Shown piece after piece: positions 8,613 through 16,793 of a stretch of 33,609 nucleotides of DNA. The stretch covers positions 1 through 33,609 of the forward strand of contig JANWZQ010000102.1 of the NCBI GenBank assembly GCA_025054835.1. Direction: 5' to 3'. How positions within the stretch are numbered: position 1 is the stretch's first letter; every line of letters starts with the position of its first letter. The notes beneath the pieces are model-generated. The model made no database searches. It was not told the DNA's origin and saw nothing but the letters and a program-made list of their open reading frames with translations. The DNA is from Chthonomonadaceae bacterium. GTDB taxonomy: Bacteria > Armatimonadota > Chthonomonadetes > Chthonomonadales > Chthonomonadaceae. The position numbers and the translations under genes are program-made.

Positions 8613-8919
8613 TCACATCCTCCTCGCGGCTCGGAATGGCCCGAGGCCACAACCGTACAGAGAGGCCCCGGACCTCGGAAACACTGGCACATGTCTCCGA
8701 GCCTTTTCCGAACAACCATGCTCATCCGTTACAGACGGAATGAGGGCTCGAAGGTTCATTTTTGCCCGAAGGATCCGGCACGAACATACGATAATGATGT
8801 GGATCATCGGACATCATTCCGCACGGGGAGAACTCCGGCACGGCAGCTACCGCCTGTTACAGGAGTAGCACGCTGAAGTGCCGAAGTGGTTCTATAGTCT
8901 GCCATGGAGAAACGAAGCC
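8613..8919. other. Divergent intergenic region with an inverted repeat
   Basis: This 307-bp stretch separates the DUF1549 gene (leftward) and the foldase gene (rightward). It must hold two promoters, but I see no consensus pair. An inverted repeat of AATGATGT (8793-8800) and ACATCATT (8811-8818) with a 10-bp gap overlaps a GATAAT that could be a -10 for the rightward gene. It may be an operator. No small gene was recognised. Confidence 0.4.
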
Positions 8920-9918
8920 ATGATCATCAGGCGTTGCTCATCCTTCTGGGCTCTGGCCAGTATCCTGACGTCGCTCGAGATGTGTCCCGTGCAGGCGCAG
9001 GACTTCTCCAACACGATCATCGCCACGGTTAACGGACAGGCGATCACGCAAGGAGAGTTCCTGAACCGCCTCCAGCGGTTGCGCGCGCAGGACTTCATTA
9101 TCTCGCTCAACCCGCTGGCGGTGCGTACTGAGAGCGCCGGCATCATTGTGCTCAACGCACTCATCAACGAGCGCCTGATCGTCCAGTGGGCCACGAAGAC
9201 CAATCAGATGCCCTCCGAAGAAGAAGTCAATACCGCACTGGAAAACCTGCGGCGTCAGCCCAATGTGGTACAGGCGCTGACCAGCGGAGAGCTCACAGAG
9301 GAGATATTGCGCCACGAGATCCGGGTGCAGCGCGCGCACTTCAATATTGCCACGACCGCTATCTCCGTTACCCCGGCAGAGGTGGAAGCGTTCTACAAAC
9401 GGAACATCGCCAGTTTCACCCAGCCAGAACGCTGGACGGTCGCCGCTCTGCGTCTAACACGCCCGGACAACCTGGCAAAGATACAGGCGGATCTGAAGGC
9501 CGGGAAATCGTTCACCGACGTGGTCAAAACGTACGGGGAGGACGAGGCGACGCGCAAAAACGCAGGGCAGACCACGGTCATTGCCGCCAATAACCCGGTC
9601 CTACCCGAGGAGATCCGCAAAGCCATCACTGCCATGAAAGTGGGCGACGTCTCCGCGCCCATCAAGATCGAGTACCCTCTGGGCGCCAACCAGACGAAAG
9701 TGGCCAACTGGTGGATTGTACGTCTGGTGGGCAAGGAGCCGGCCAAGCCCATTCCTTTCTCGGAGGTCAAGGAGCAGGCGGAACGCGCAGCTATTCTAGA
9801 AAAGGCAGGGGGCATGAAGGAAGCGGATCGGAAGATTACGACCTTCCGCGCTCAGTCTGTCATCAAAATTATGATCCCGGGGTACAAAAGCCTGGAGAAT
9901 ACCCCGAAGTCTCCCTGA
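8920..9918 (+). CDS. SurA/PrsA-like peptidyl-prolyl isomerase (extracytoplasmic foldase)
   Basis: The protein has 332 residues from the ATG at 8920. This start is preferred over the upstream GTG at 8878 because it places a signal peptide at the terminus (RRCSSFWALASILTSLEMCPVQAQ) with GGAGA about 10 nt upstream. The N-terminal part is the SurA/trigger-factor-like chaperone region: IATVNGQAITQGEFLNRL and LNALINERLIVQWATKTNQM, then SEEEVNTALENLRRQPN. ITPAEVEAFY-type text (VTPAEVEAFYKRNIASFTQPERW) leads into a parvulin-like segment with DLKAGKSFTDVVKTYGEDEATRKNAG and VGDVSAPIKIEYP. These enzymes help exported proteins fold at the envelope. The parvulin domain looks divergent, so isomerase activity is less sure than the family. 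Confidence 0.85.
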   Translation: MIIRRCSSFWALASILTSLEMCPVQAQDFSNTIIATVNGQAITQGEFLNRLQRLRAQDFIISLNPLAVRTESAGIIVLNALINERLIVQWATKTNQMPSEEEVNTALENLRRQPNVVQALTSGELTEEILRHEIRVQRAHFNIATTAISVTPAEVEAFYKRNIASFTQPERWTVAALRLTRPDNLAKIQADLKAGKSFTDVVKTYGEDEATRKNAGQTTVIAANNPVLPEEIRKAITAMKVGDVSAPIKIEYPLGANQTKVANWWIVRLVGKEPAKPIPFSEVKEQAERAAILEKAGGMKEADRKITTFRAQSVIKIMIPGYKSLENTPKSP

Positions 9919-9943
9919 GCCGCATCTGCGTGCACGCTCAGGG
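9913..9943. terminator. Convergent hairpin containing both stop codons
   Basis: CCCTGAGC (9913-9920) and GCTCAGGG (9936-9943) form an 8-bp stem with a 15-nt loop. The TGA of the foldase gene (9916-9918) and the TGA of the SPOR gene (9938-9940, read on the minus strand) fall in opposite arms. Only 19 bp separate the two genes, so this is a plausible bidirectional terminator, though no T-run is present. Confidence 0.5.
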
Positions 9944-10738
9944 TCGAGGCTGCGCGACGTCCGGTCCCTGCACCACACTCGCGATACCGGCGGCTTCGAG
10001 ACGCTCCCGCGCCGCTTCTGCGTTGGCGCGATGCCGGTAGGCTCCGTACTGCAGGCGGTAGAGTGTTTTCCCGTTGATCGAGGTAGCCTGTACCACAGTT
10101 TCGATCCCACGCGCAGCGAGCGCACGGGATTCCCTTTCCGCAGCCTCCCGGGTTGAGTAGACGCCAACCTGCACGCGATACAGGGTGGACGGGGCGTTAT
10201 CAGCGGGAGCGTCTGGCGGGTTGTCTGCTGCGAGTGTGCGCCCGACGCCACCCTGTCCCGTATCCGGGGTTCCCGGAGATTGCACCGGGTCCGTCACCTG
10301 TGTGGCTGCCTCACGCTCTGCGCCTGCCACAGACCCGGGCGATGGCGGCGGAACCGGGCGACTCTCTTGTGTGGGCTCTGTCCGGGAGCTGTCGGGTGTC
10401 TCCGGTGGTTGCAGGCCCTGAGGCTCTTCCGGATCGATTGTCGGTCCGGGTGGCGCAGCAGGCACTGGAGGTTGGAGAGGAGTTTCTGTTTCCTGTGCCG
10501 GAGCCGCACGGCCCTCTGCAGGCGCAGCACGACTTGCTTCTGTGGTTGCGGGAGCCGTCTCTCTGGTTGCAGATGTATCCGCCGGATTGAACCGGGGCAG
10601 GCGGGCCAGCACAAAAAACCCCAGAGCAAAACTGGCCACTGCAAGCGCCAGCAGCACGCCTGCTCCTCGCAACAGCTCCCAGGAACGATTGCGTTCTCTC
10701 CCCGGCCCGGGATACATTTCCTGCTCTCTGGGTCTCAT
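9938..10738 (-). CDS. SPOR-domain membrane protein
   Basis: The protein has 266 residues. A single transmembrane helix lies at about residues 24-46 (GAGVLLALAVASFALGFFVLA). A long low-complexity linker rich in Pro, Ala, Glu and Thr (about 50-185) follows, then a C-terminal SPOR domain at 186-257 (YRVQVGVYSTREAAERESRAL and YRLQYGAYRHRANAEAARERL). SPOR domains bind denuded glycan strands of septal peptidoglycan, so the protein likely acts in cell division or wall remodelling with the N-terminus in the cytoplasm. The first ATG (10738) has only a distant AGGA; a second ATG seven codons in follows AGCAGGAA closely, so the start is uncertain. It lies downstream of the PHP gene in the same direction (about 90 bp). 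Confidence 0.88.
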   Translation of the reverse strand: MRPREQEMYPGPGRERNRSWELLRGAGVLLALAVASFALGFFVLARLPRFNPADTSATRETAPATTEASRAAPAEGRAAPAQETETPLQPPVPAAPPGPTIDPEEPQGLQPPETPDSSRTEPTQESRPVPPPSPGSVAGAEREAATQVTDPVQSPGTPDTGQGGVGRTLAADNPPDAPADNAPSTLYRVQVGVYSTREAAERESRALAARGIETVVQATSINGKTLYRLQYGAYRHRANAEAARERLEAAGIASVVQGPDVAQPRP

Positions 10739-10829
10739 CTGACTTTATGTCCTGCGACCATCGCACGCTCAGCAGACAGTCTCAGAGCTCGCATGAGCGC
10801 CCCTGTATCGTTGCCCGATCTGTGCGCGG

Positions 10830-12104
10830 TTATCTCCGGTAGCGGGCAATCACTGCGGCCCCGAGCTTGCTGTAGGCCGCAATCCGGTCCTCGTCGGTCG
10901 CGTATGCGGGATCGAGCCTGCCCTGCGCGTCCACGAATCCCGGATACTCCCGCATGCGGAGGTACTGATGCGCCACCACCACGCAGGCCCCTTCCCGGAA
11001 GATGTGCTGGACCTCTGCCGGAATGGGCACCCCGCCGGCGCAGGCCGGTACTAACGGCAGCATCTCCCGGGTGTTGTGCTCGGTGCCCGCCGTTACCACA
11101 ATCCCTGCGGCACGCATGGCAAGCACATAACGCGTCAGGACCTCGGGCGTGTTGCGCACCGGGATGAACTCCGCACAGTAGATGTGGCGCGCTCTCAAAA
11201 CGTCAATCAACTGTTCGACAGGATCTTCGAACGGACAGAGGGTCGGTGCACCGTCCGCCAGTGTGGGGTAGCAGGGAATGCCTCCCATTGCCAGTACCAG
11301 CTGGTAGGCATGGTCGAATCCAACAAACGTTTCTTCCACGTATGCCGGCCGACCAGCCTTCATCAAGTACGATCGAATGGCATTCTGAACATCGGCGGCA
11401 CTGCCCGGATCAATCTGCGGAGCGGATCGAAACAGGCGTTCCAGAAAGGCTCGGCGCTCTGTCAGGGGAACTCGCTCGAACAACGCCTCCTGAAACGCTT
11501 GCGCCACGTGCCGCTCCTGCAGGTAGACCGTTTCCAACGGACATCCGTGTCGCTGCATCACCTGCTGCCGAACGGTGAGCGCGTCCAGCCCGGTCGGCAC
11601 TCCGGCCTCTGCAAACAGGCAGGCCAGTTGCGCGACCATGCTCTCCATGCGCGTTGCATCTTTGCGCCGGATCTCTTCCAGCAAGGGCATTGCTTCTGTG
11701 GATAGGGGCGCGAAATGCACGATCCCCTTGCCGCAGAGATACATCTTGCCCGGGTTGACCGGGTCGTTGATGCGCACTCCGGCCCGCTGTAGATCTTCCA
11801 GCAGCGCGATAATCTCGATGCCAAACAGGGGAACGATGCGCGCCGCACGGGCCCGTGCGGCAAAATCGTGGTAGACCGCGTAGTCGTAGTAATTACTGGC
11901 CCCGAGGACGTCGATCTGTTCCGAGGCCGCCTGTTGCACTGCCTGCTCCACAGAGTCGAATGCAGAGAAGTTCGGAGGCAGGTGAACGTGCGCATTGGCG
12001 CTCAGGCTCTGCATCACGCGCGCCCATTCCGGGGTCTGCAGAACCAGCGTCTCCGGCGTCTCCACGTCGGGGAACAGGTCCATTGCGCTCGCCATAACAG
12101 CCAT
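10830..12104 (-). CDS. PHP-domain-like metal-dependent hydrolase
   Basis: The ATG at 12104 gives 424 residues and has AGAAGG 7 nt upstream; an ATG 21 codons earlier (12167) has no ribosome site. The N-terminal part matches a PHP core: a His-x-His pair (H39, H41 in SANAHVHLPPNF), then AVQQAASEQIDVLGASNYYDY and RIVPLFGIEIIALLED, corresponding to the glutamate-bearing third PHP motif. Later motifs include FVGFDHAYQLVLAMGGIPCYP and AGIVVTAGTEHNTREMLPL, which supply more His and Glu. PHP proteins are usually phosphoesterases with a trinuclear metal site. The substrate is unknown; similar proteins sit near sugar-catabolism genes in related bacteria, which I recall only in general terms. It follows the signalling gene closely (72 bp from its stop to this start). 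Confidence 0.75.
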   Translation of the reverse strand: MAVMASAMDLFPDVETPETLVLQTPEWARVMQSLSANAHVHLPPNFSAFDSVEQAVQQAASEQIDVLGASNYYDYAVYHDFAARARAARIVPLFGIEIIALLEDLQRAGVRINDPVNPGKMYLCGKGIVHFAPLSTEAMPLLEEIRRKDATRMESMVAQLACLFAEAGVPTGLDALTVRQQVMQRHGCPLETVYLQERHVAQAFQEALFERVPLTERRAFLERLFRSAPQIDPGSAADVQNAIRSYLMKAGRPAYVEETFVGFDHAYQLVLAMGGIPCYPTLADGAPTLCPFEDPVEQLIDVLRARHIYCAEFIPVRNTPEVLTRYVLAMRAAGIVVTAGTEHNTREMLPLVPACAGGVPIPAEVQHIFREGACVVVAHQYLRMREYPGFVDAQGRLDPAYATDEDRIAAYSKLGAAVIARYRR

Positions 12105-12176
12105 TGCCACACCTTCTACGGGCCACCGGATTTGCTTCGGTGCCGCTGTCCGGGTTGCAAATACCATACCCGATTT

Positions 12177-14525
12177 TCACAGCACGCGGCTACCTTTCTG
12201 CGTTTCCGGCTCGTACAGGCATTCGACATCTTCCGTTTCCAGCAACTGCAGGAAAGCGTGCACCGCCCGGGGATCGAGTTGCTTGCCCGCAGCTTTCTTC
12301 AGGCGTGCGCGAGCCTCTGCCGGTGAGAGGCACCTGCGGTCCGGTTGCCCGGAACGCAGCGTATCGTACATCTCAACCACGGCGAAAAGTCGGGCGGACA
12401 ACGGGATCTCGTCCTCTTTTAACCCGCGCGGATATCCCTTTCCATCCCATCGCTCATGGTGACAGTAAGGGATATCGGCTGCTGCGTTCAGGCAGGCCAT
12501 GGGCGCCAGCAACGCATGGGCCCGGGCAGGATGCTGTTCCAGTGTCTCCTGCTCTTCTGGAGAGAGCGGCCGCGATCGGCGCAGGATAGTTTCAGTCAGA
12601 CCGAGCTTCCCGATATCGTGCAACATCGCCCCCCAGCGGATGTTGATCAACTCTTGCCCACCCAGCCCGATATGTCTGGCCAGACGTTCTGTGAGGTCGG
12701 CCAGCCGCTTGCTGCGCCCTCTGGATTTCCGATCGCGCAGGTCAATGAGATTGGCCCAATTCTGAATGGTCCTGTCGAGGGCATCGATCAGCGAGTTACG
12801 GAATTGCTCCCCGGTTTCGTAGGTGGTATCGACCTGCGCCGAGATCAGCATGTGGAGCATTTCCTCGTACCACTTCAGGTCACCGTCGTATGTCTCTGCC
12901 GAGTCGTCCAGATCCCGGGCGTGTGTGGCGCAGTTGCGCCCGCGTTGCTTGGAGAGGTACAGGGCTCTGTCGGCAGCGGCAATCAGGGCATCCGGCGTCT
13001 GATCGTAGTTGACCAGAGTGGCCACGCCGAAACTGCCGGTCACTGGCCGCAACGGCCATTCCGCCTGCTCTATCGCCGATCTCAATCGTTCTGCGGCCCG
13101 GAGCGCGCCCTCTGCGTCGGTGGTGGGCATCAACACGGCGAATTCCTCACCCCCGTAGCGGGCTACGAAGTCCGTCGATCGGGAGTTGGCCTGCAGCAGA
13201 TGAGCAACCTGCCGCAACACCCGGTCCCCTTCGGGATGGCCGAACGTATCGTTGTACTTTTTGAAGTGATCCACGTCCATCAATATCAACGACAGGGGCA
13301 TGCCGTGCCGTAGAAAACGGTGATACTCCTCTGTCAGACGCTCCTGGAACGTGCGGTGGTTGTAGATCCCGGTCAACCCGTCGACCGTAGCCAGCGCTTC
13401 CAGTCTCCGGTTCATCGCCTCCAGCTCGTGCTTCTGGAGCTCCATCGCCACGGCCTGCTCCTGGACCAGCAAAATCTGCTGTTCCAGTAACCGGTTGGCC
13501 TGTTCCATCTCTCTGTGGGCGGCTTCCAGCTCCTGCTCGTAGCGCTTGCGCTCGGTGATGTCCATCAGGGTTCCTACCAGACGGACCACCTGCCCCTGCG
13601 CGTCCGTAACCGGTTTGCCGACGGCATGCACCCATCGTAGCACACAGCCGTCACTGCCTACACGCCGCAGGTCGATGGCGTAACCGGCCTTTTCAGAAAC
13701 CGCCCGGTTCAGGCAGAGCCGCAATTGCTCCACGTCGTCCGGATGGAACAGGGTACATTGCGTCTCACAATCCGGCACCCCCTGCGCCGGGTCCACATCC
13801 AGGATCCGGAACAGCGCCTCGGACCAGTAGATCGCGCCGGTAGCAACGTCTATCTCCCAGTTACCAATCTGCGCCGTGTCCAGTACTTCCTGCAATCGCC
13901 GGGTGCCGAGTCGCTCACGCTCTACCCGCGCACCCAGTTCACGCTCACGTCGGTATAGACGAACGCGTTCCAGGGCCAGCGCGCATATCAGAGCTACATC
14001 TTGCAGGGTCTCCTGTACCGGGCCTTCACCGGGATCGCTCTTCGCGAAACCGAAACAGAGGGCTCCTATTGCTCGGTCCCGCAGCCGCATCGGCTGGATC
14101 CAGATGGAACGACACTCCGGGCTAAAAGGAGTATCAAACTCCGCGCAGACCCGGGAGTCTTGCGGGAGAGTATGCAGATAGCCAGCCGGGGATCCCTCTC
14201 GAACACACGTGGCCATTACATGATCTGCATCCAGCGAGACCTGTCGCCACCGCCCCGGCACTTCCGGGGTGCCTTCTGAGGCACCGATCGCCTGCAACCC
14301 GGTGCCTTCGTCATTGATCAACGCCACCAGACAGGCAGAAGCACCAATTCCTGGAGCGATCTGCTCCAGGAGGCATGAAACGACCTGTTGCTCGCTCTCG
14401 GCCGCAGCAATGCAGTGCAGAAAGCGCACAAGACCACCTGGATGCAGGGTCTTACAGGCAGGAAGGGGTACTGAGGAACTGTTGTCGAGGATATCACACC
14501 CGGCACCAGGCCGCGAAACCGTCAT
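12177..14525 (-). CDS. GAF-PAS-GGDEF-HD-GYP cyclic-di-GMP signalling protein
   Basis: The protein has 782 residues from the ATG at 14525, the in-frame start with a GGAGG upstream (12 nt, rather long). ATGs at 14546 and 14624 are alternatives and the frame is open to 14810. Domains in order: GAF (about 30-190), PAS with PAC (about 210-325, IGNWEIDVATGAIYWSEALF), coiled coil (325-380), GGDEF (380-530) and HD-GYP (575-775). The GGDEF signature is GGEEF (458-462), so cyclase activity is likely, and an RSTD I-site five residues upstream allows product inhibition. The HD-GYP part keeps HDIGK and HHERWDGKGYP, but the first histidine of the usual GHS motif is Arg604 (GRSKR) and the late VADxxDA aspartate is Glu. 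Opposed synthesis and hydrolysis, or one silent domain, are both possible. Confidence 0.92.
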   Translation of the reverse strand: MTVSRPGAGCDILDNSSSVPLPACKTLHPGGLVRFLHCIAAAESEQQVVSCLLEQIAPGIGASACLVALINDEGTGLQAIGASEGTPEVPGRWRQVSLDADHVMATCVREGSPAGYLHTLPQDSRVCAEFDTPFSPECRSIWIQPMRLRDRAIGALCFGFAKSDPGEGPVQETLQDVALICALALERVRLYRRERELGARVERERLGTRRLQEVLDTAQIGNWEIDVATGAIYWSEALFRILDVDPAQGVPDCETQCTLFHPDDVEQLRLCLNRAVSEKAGYAIDLRRVGSDGCVLRWVHAVGKPVTDAQGQVVRLVGTLMDITERKRYEQELEAAHREMEQANRLLEQQILLVQEQAVAMELQKHELEAMNRRLEALATVDGLTGIYNHRTFQERLTEEYHRFLRHGMPLSLILMDVDHFKKYNDTFGHPEGDRVLRQVAHLLQANSRSTDFVARYGGEEFAVLMPTTDAEGALRAAERLRSAIEQAEWPLRPVTGSFGVATLVNYDQTPDALIAAADRALYLSKQRGRNCATHARDLDDSAETYDGDLKWYEEMLHMLISAQVDTTYETGEQFRNSLIDALDRTIQNWANLIDLRDRKSRGRSKRLADLTERLARHIGLGGQELINIRWGAMLHDIGKLGLTETILRRSRPLSPEEQETLEQHPARAHALLAPMACLNAAADIPYCHHERWDGKGYPRGLKEDEIPLSARLFAVVEMYDTLRSGQPDRRCLSPAEARARLKKAAGKQLDPRAVHAFLQLLETEDVECLYEPETQKGSRVL

Positions 14526-14790
14526 GGGTACTCGATGCCTCCGCATTCTCTCCACACAGAGCCGGTCGACTGCGCGCACCACGGCGGGCAGGAAGAGTAG
14601 ACGATCATTATTATGGGAAAGCATTCTGCAAAATATCAGTCTCGCGTTAACAAAACTCGTAATTCTTCCTCCTGTGTGGAGGGAGACAGGGTCCGACACA
14701 ACAGGCGCAGGCAGGAAGCACGTTGCCCGTCGCGGAAATAGCTTTCTGATGCAACAATGTATCCCGAACAGGCACCGGAGAACCGAGGTC
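14526..14790. other. Divergent intergenic region between signalling gene and nusB
   Basis: This 265-bp stretch separates two divergent genes. The minus strand has CATAAT (14615-14610) as a possible -10 for the signalling gene, with a poor -35. It may be partly coding if the signalling protein starts at 14546 or 14624. An in-frame ATG for nusB also exists at 14749. No hairpin or RNA gene was recognised. Confidence 0.35.
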
Positions 14791-15852
14791 ATGATCAGTA
14801 CCCGTCGCATGGCCCGCGAATGGGCGCTGAAAATCCTGTATCAGATGGACGTGGGAAGGTGCTCCCTGCAGGAGGCTCTGGATCCTGCGCTGGAACGCCT
14901 GCGGATGGAGTTCGTGCAGCGCGGGTCGCGCACAGCCAGCGGTTCCATGGCAGAAGAGATCTGCCTGAACGCCATCACGATACACCTCGGTGATACGCTG
15001 CCAGATCTGCGCCTGCCCATGGAGCGTGTCCTGGAAATCGGGATCGAAAGGATCTTCGAGGAGGCGCCATACTGGCAGGAGGTCAAGCTGGAACGTGCGT
15101 TGAAAACGCGCTTCCCCGGCCTCATGCTGAACCCGCCCCGGCTGCTCACCCCGCTGCCTGAATCACGCCTGTTCCCTCCAATGCAGGAGACACTCGACGA
15201 ACTGGCAACGCATCTGGCACAGCTAACGGACGCGGAGCGCACACGTTATGCAGAATTCGTCTCCTATGCACGCACGGATCTGCCACGGCTTCTCTCTCCG
15301 GAAATGCGTCGGACCGTTCAGACGTTCATGAAACAGCTGGTAGCGGAACGCCCGATCACAGATGTGGCCGACTGGCTCCATCGGCGCCGCCGGGAGTTCC
15401 ACCGGGAACAGGCCCATCGATGGCGGAAAGTAGCCACCATGGTACAGAAGCAGACGGGGGACTGGTTGCGCACAGCAACCTTCACGCACAAACTGGTCAC
15501 CGGCGTGCACACGCATCAGCAGGAGATCGACGAGGCTATTGGCGCTCTGTCGGCCGGGTGGCGCCTGGAACGGCAGGTCGCTGTGGATCGCAATATCCTG
15601 CGTATGGCCGGGTACGAACTGCTCTTCCTGCCCGCGATCCCGGTCGCAGTCACAATCAATGAGGCTGTCGAGCTGGCCAAAAAGTACAGTACTGCCGAGT
15701 CCGGGCGATTCGTTAACGGGGTGCTGGGGGCGCTCGCCGCCCGCACCGGCAAAAAGCAGGACCTCGTGGCCGCACAGCACACGATCGAAGGAAATCCACA
15801 GGAGCATCTCGTGGAAATCGCTGCAGAACCGCTCCATTCTGCAACCGAATAG
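14791..15852 (+). CDS. nusB: Transcription antitermination factor NusB with a large internal insertion
   Basis: NusB with NusE binds boxA RNA and supports antitermination on rRNA operons. The ATG at 14791 follows GGAG by 10 nt and gives 353 residues; E. coli NusB has 139. The amino end is typical (RRMAREWALKILYQMDVG, residues 5-22), as is the carboxyl part (FTHKLVTGV at 231-239, DRNILRMAGYELLFLPAIP at 266-284, INEAVELAKKYSTAESGRFVNGVLGAL at 289-315). Between them, about residues 45-225 form an insertion of about 180 residues, charged and probably mostly helical, with no motif I recognise. No frameshift is needed, so it is one protein. It is followed by folD (55 bp) and xylA, likely co-transcribed. 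Confidence 0.88.
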   Translation: MISTRRMAREWALKILYQMDVGRCSLQEALDPALERLRMEFVQRGSRTASGSMAEEICLNAITIHLGDTLPDLRLPMERVLEIGIERIFEEAPYWQEVKLERALKTRFPGLMLNPPRLLTPLPESRLFPPMQETLDELATHLAQLTDAERTRYAEFVSYARTDLPRLLSPEMRRTVQTFMKQLVAERPITDVADWLHRRRREFHREQAHRWRKVATMVQKQTGDWLRTATFTHKLVTGVHTHQQEIDEAIGALSAGWRLERQVAVDRNILRMAGYELLFLPAIPVAVTINEAVELAKKYSTAESGRFVNGVLGALAARTGKKQDLVAAQHTIEGNPQEHLVEIAAEPLHSATE

Positions 15853-15907
15853 CCGGGGGTTTTGCGGCAACAAAACGTATATCGCACACAAGGATCATCG
15901 CTTCCAT

Positions 15908-16777
15908 ATGACCACACATTCTGGAGCTGGCTTGCTGGATGGGGCAGCTATCGCGCGCGCCATCCGGACGGAGGTAGCGGAAGGAGTTCAACGCCTGAAA
16001 GCGACCGGACGCCCCGTGCCGCACCTCGCTGCGGTACTCATTGGCACCAATCCGGCATCCGAGACCTACATCGCTATGAAACAACGCGCCTGCGGCTGGG
16101 TCGGGATGGCTTCATCGGTGCACCGTCTGGGGGACAACGCCACGCAGGCCGAGGCCGAGGCACTGGTCGCACGCCTGAACGCCGACCCGGCGGTGACCGG
16201 CATTCTGGTGCAACACCCCCTCCCGAAGCACCTGCATGAGCCCGCGGTTCTGGATCAGGTCTCCGCGCACAAGGACGTGGACGGGATCAGCCGGGTGAGC
16301 CTCGGCGCACTGATCAACGGGGAGCCGGCATTCCCCTCCTGCACTCCCGCCGGGATCCTTGCCCTGCTCGACCGTTATAACCTCCCTATCGAGGGCAAAC
16401 GTGCTGTGGTGGTCGGGCGGAGCATCATTCTGGGCAAGCCCATTGCCCTGATGCTGCTCAACCGGCACGCCACGGTCACCATCTGTCATTCGCGTACCCC
16501 CGACCTCGCAACGGAGACCCGGCAGGCGGACATTCTGGTCGCGGCAGCGGGACGCCCGGAGCTGATCACCGGCGACATGATCAAGCCGGGTGCCGTGGTG
16601 ATTGACGCTGGCTACAACCGGGTGGAGGGGCGCACCGGTGACGTGGGCGATGTCCACTTTGAGTCCGCTGCCAGAGTGGCTGGATGGATCACGCCAGTCC
16701 CCGGAGGGGTAGGTCCCATGACCATCGCGATGCTTTTGAGAAATACGTTGTTTGCAGCAGAAGGCCGATTTCCATAG
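15908..16777 (+). CDS. folD: Bifunctional methylenetetrahydrofolate dehydrogenase/cyclohydrolase FolD
   Basis: FolD interconverts 5,10-methylene-THF, 5,10-methenyl-THF and 10-formyl-THF in the cytoplasm using NADP, supplying one-carbon units. The ATG at 15908 gives 289 residues, the normal length. Catalytic and binding motifs are present: [12 protein letters not shown] with the catalytic lysine, [15 protein letters not shown] with the folate-contacting aspartate, PSCTPAGIL, the NADP-binding [17 protein letters not shown], and [15 protein letters not shown] near the end. The ribosome site is weak, since AAGGA lies 13 nt or more away. nusB-folD adjacency is widespread in bacteria, where xseA often follows; here xylA follows instead at a 16-bp gap. 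Confidence 0.97.
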   Translation: MTTHSGAGLLDGAAIARAIRTEVAEGVQRLKATGRPVPHLAAVLIGTNPASETYIAMKQRACGWVGMASSVHRLGDNATQAEAEALVARLNADPAVTGILVQHPLPKHLHEPAVLDQVSAHKDVDGISRVSLGALINGEPAFPSCTPAGILALLDRYNLPIEGKRAVVVGRSIILGKPIALMLLNRHATVTICHSRTPDLATETRQADILVAAAGRPELITGDMIKPGAVVIDAGYNRVEGRTGDVGDVHFESAARVAGWITPVPGGVGPMTIAMLLRNTLFAAEGRFP

Positions 16778-16793
16778 AGGGGAGCTTCACGCC

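Noticed and set aside
7050-8876. 608-codon open frame on the plus strand opposite the DUF1549/DUF1553 gene
   Set aside because: It mirrors the real gene codon by codon. The product is rich in Arg, His, Gln and Gly and has no domain, while the minus strand has a signal peptide and family motifs.
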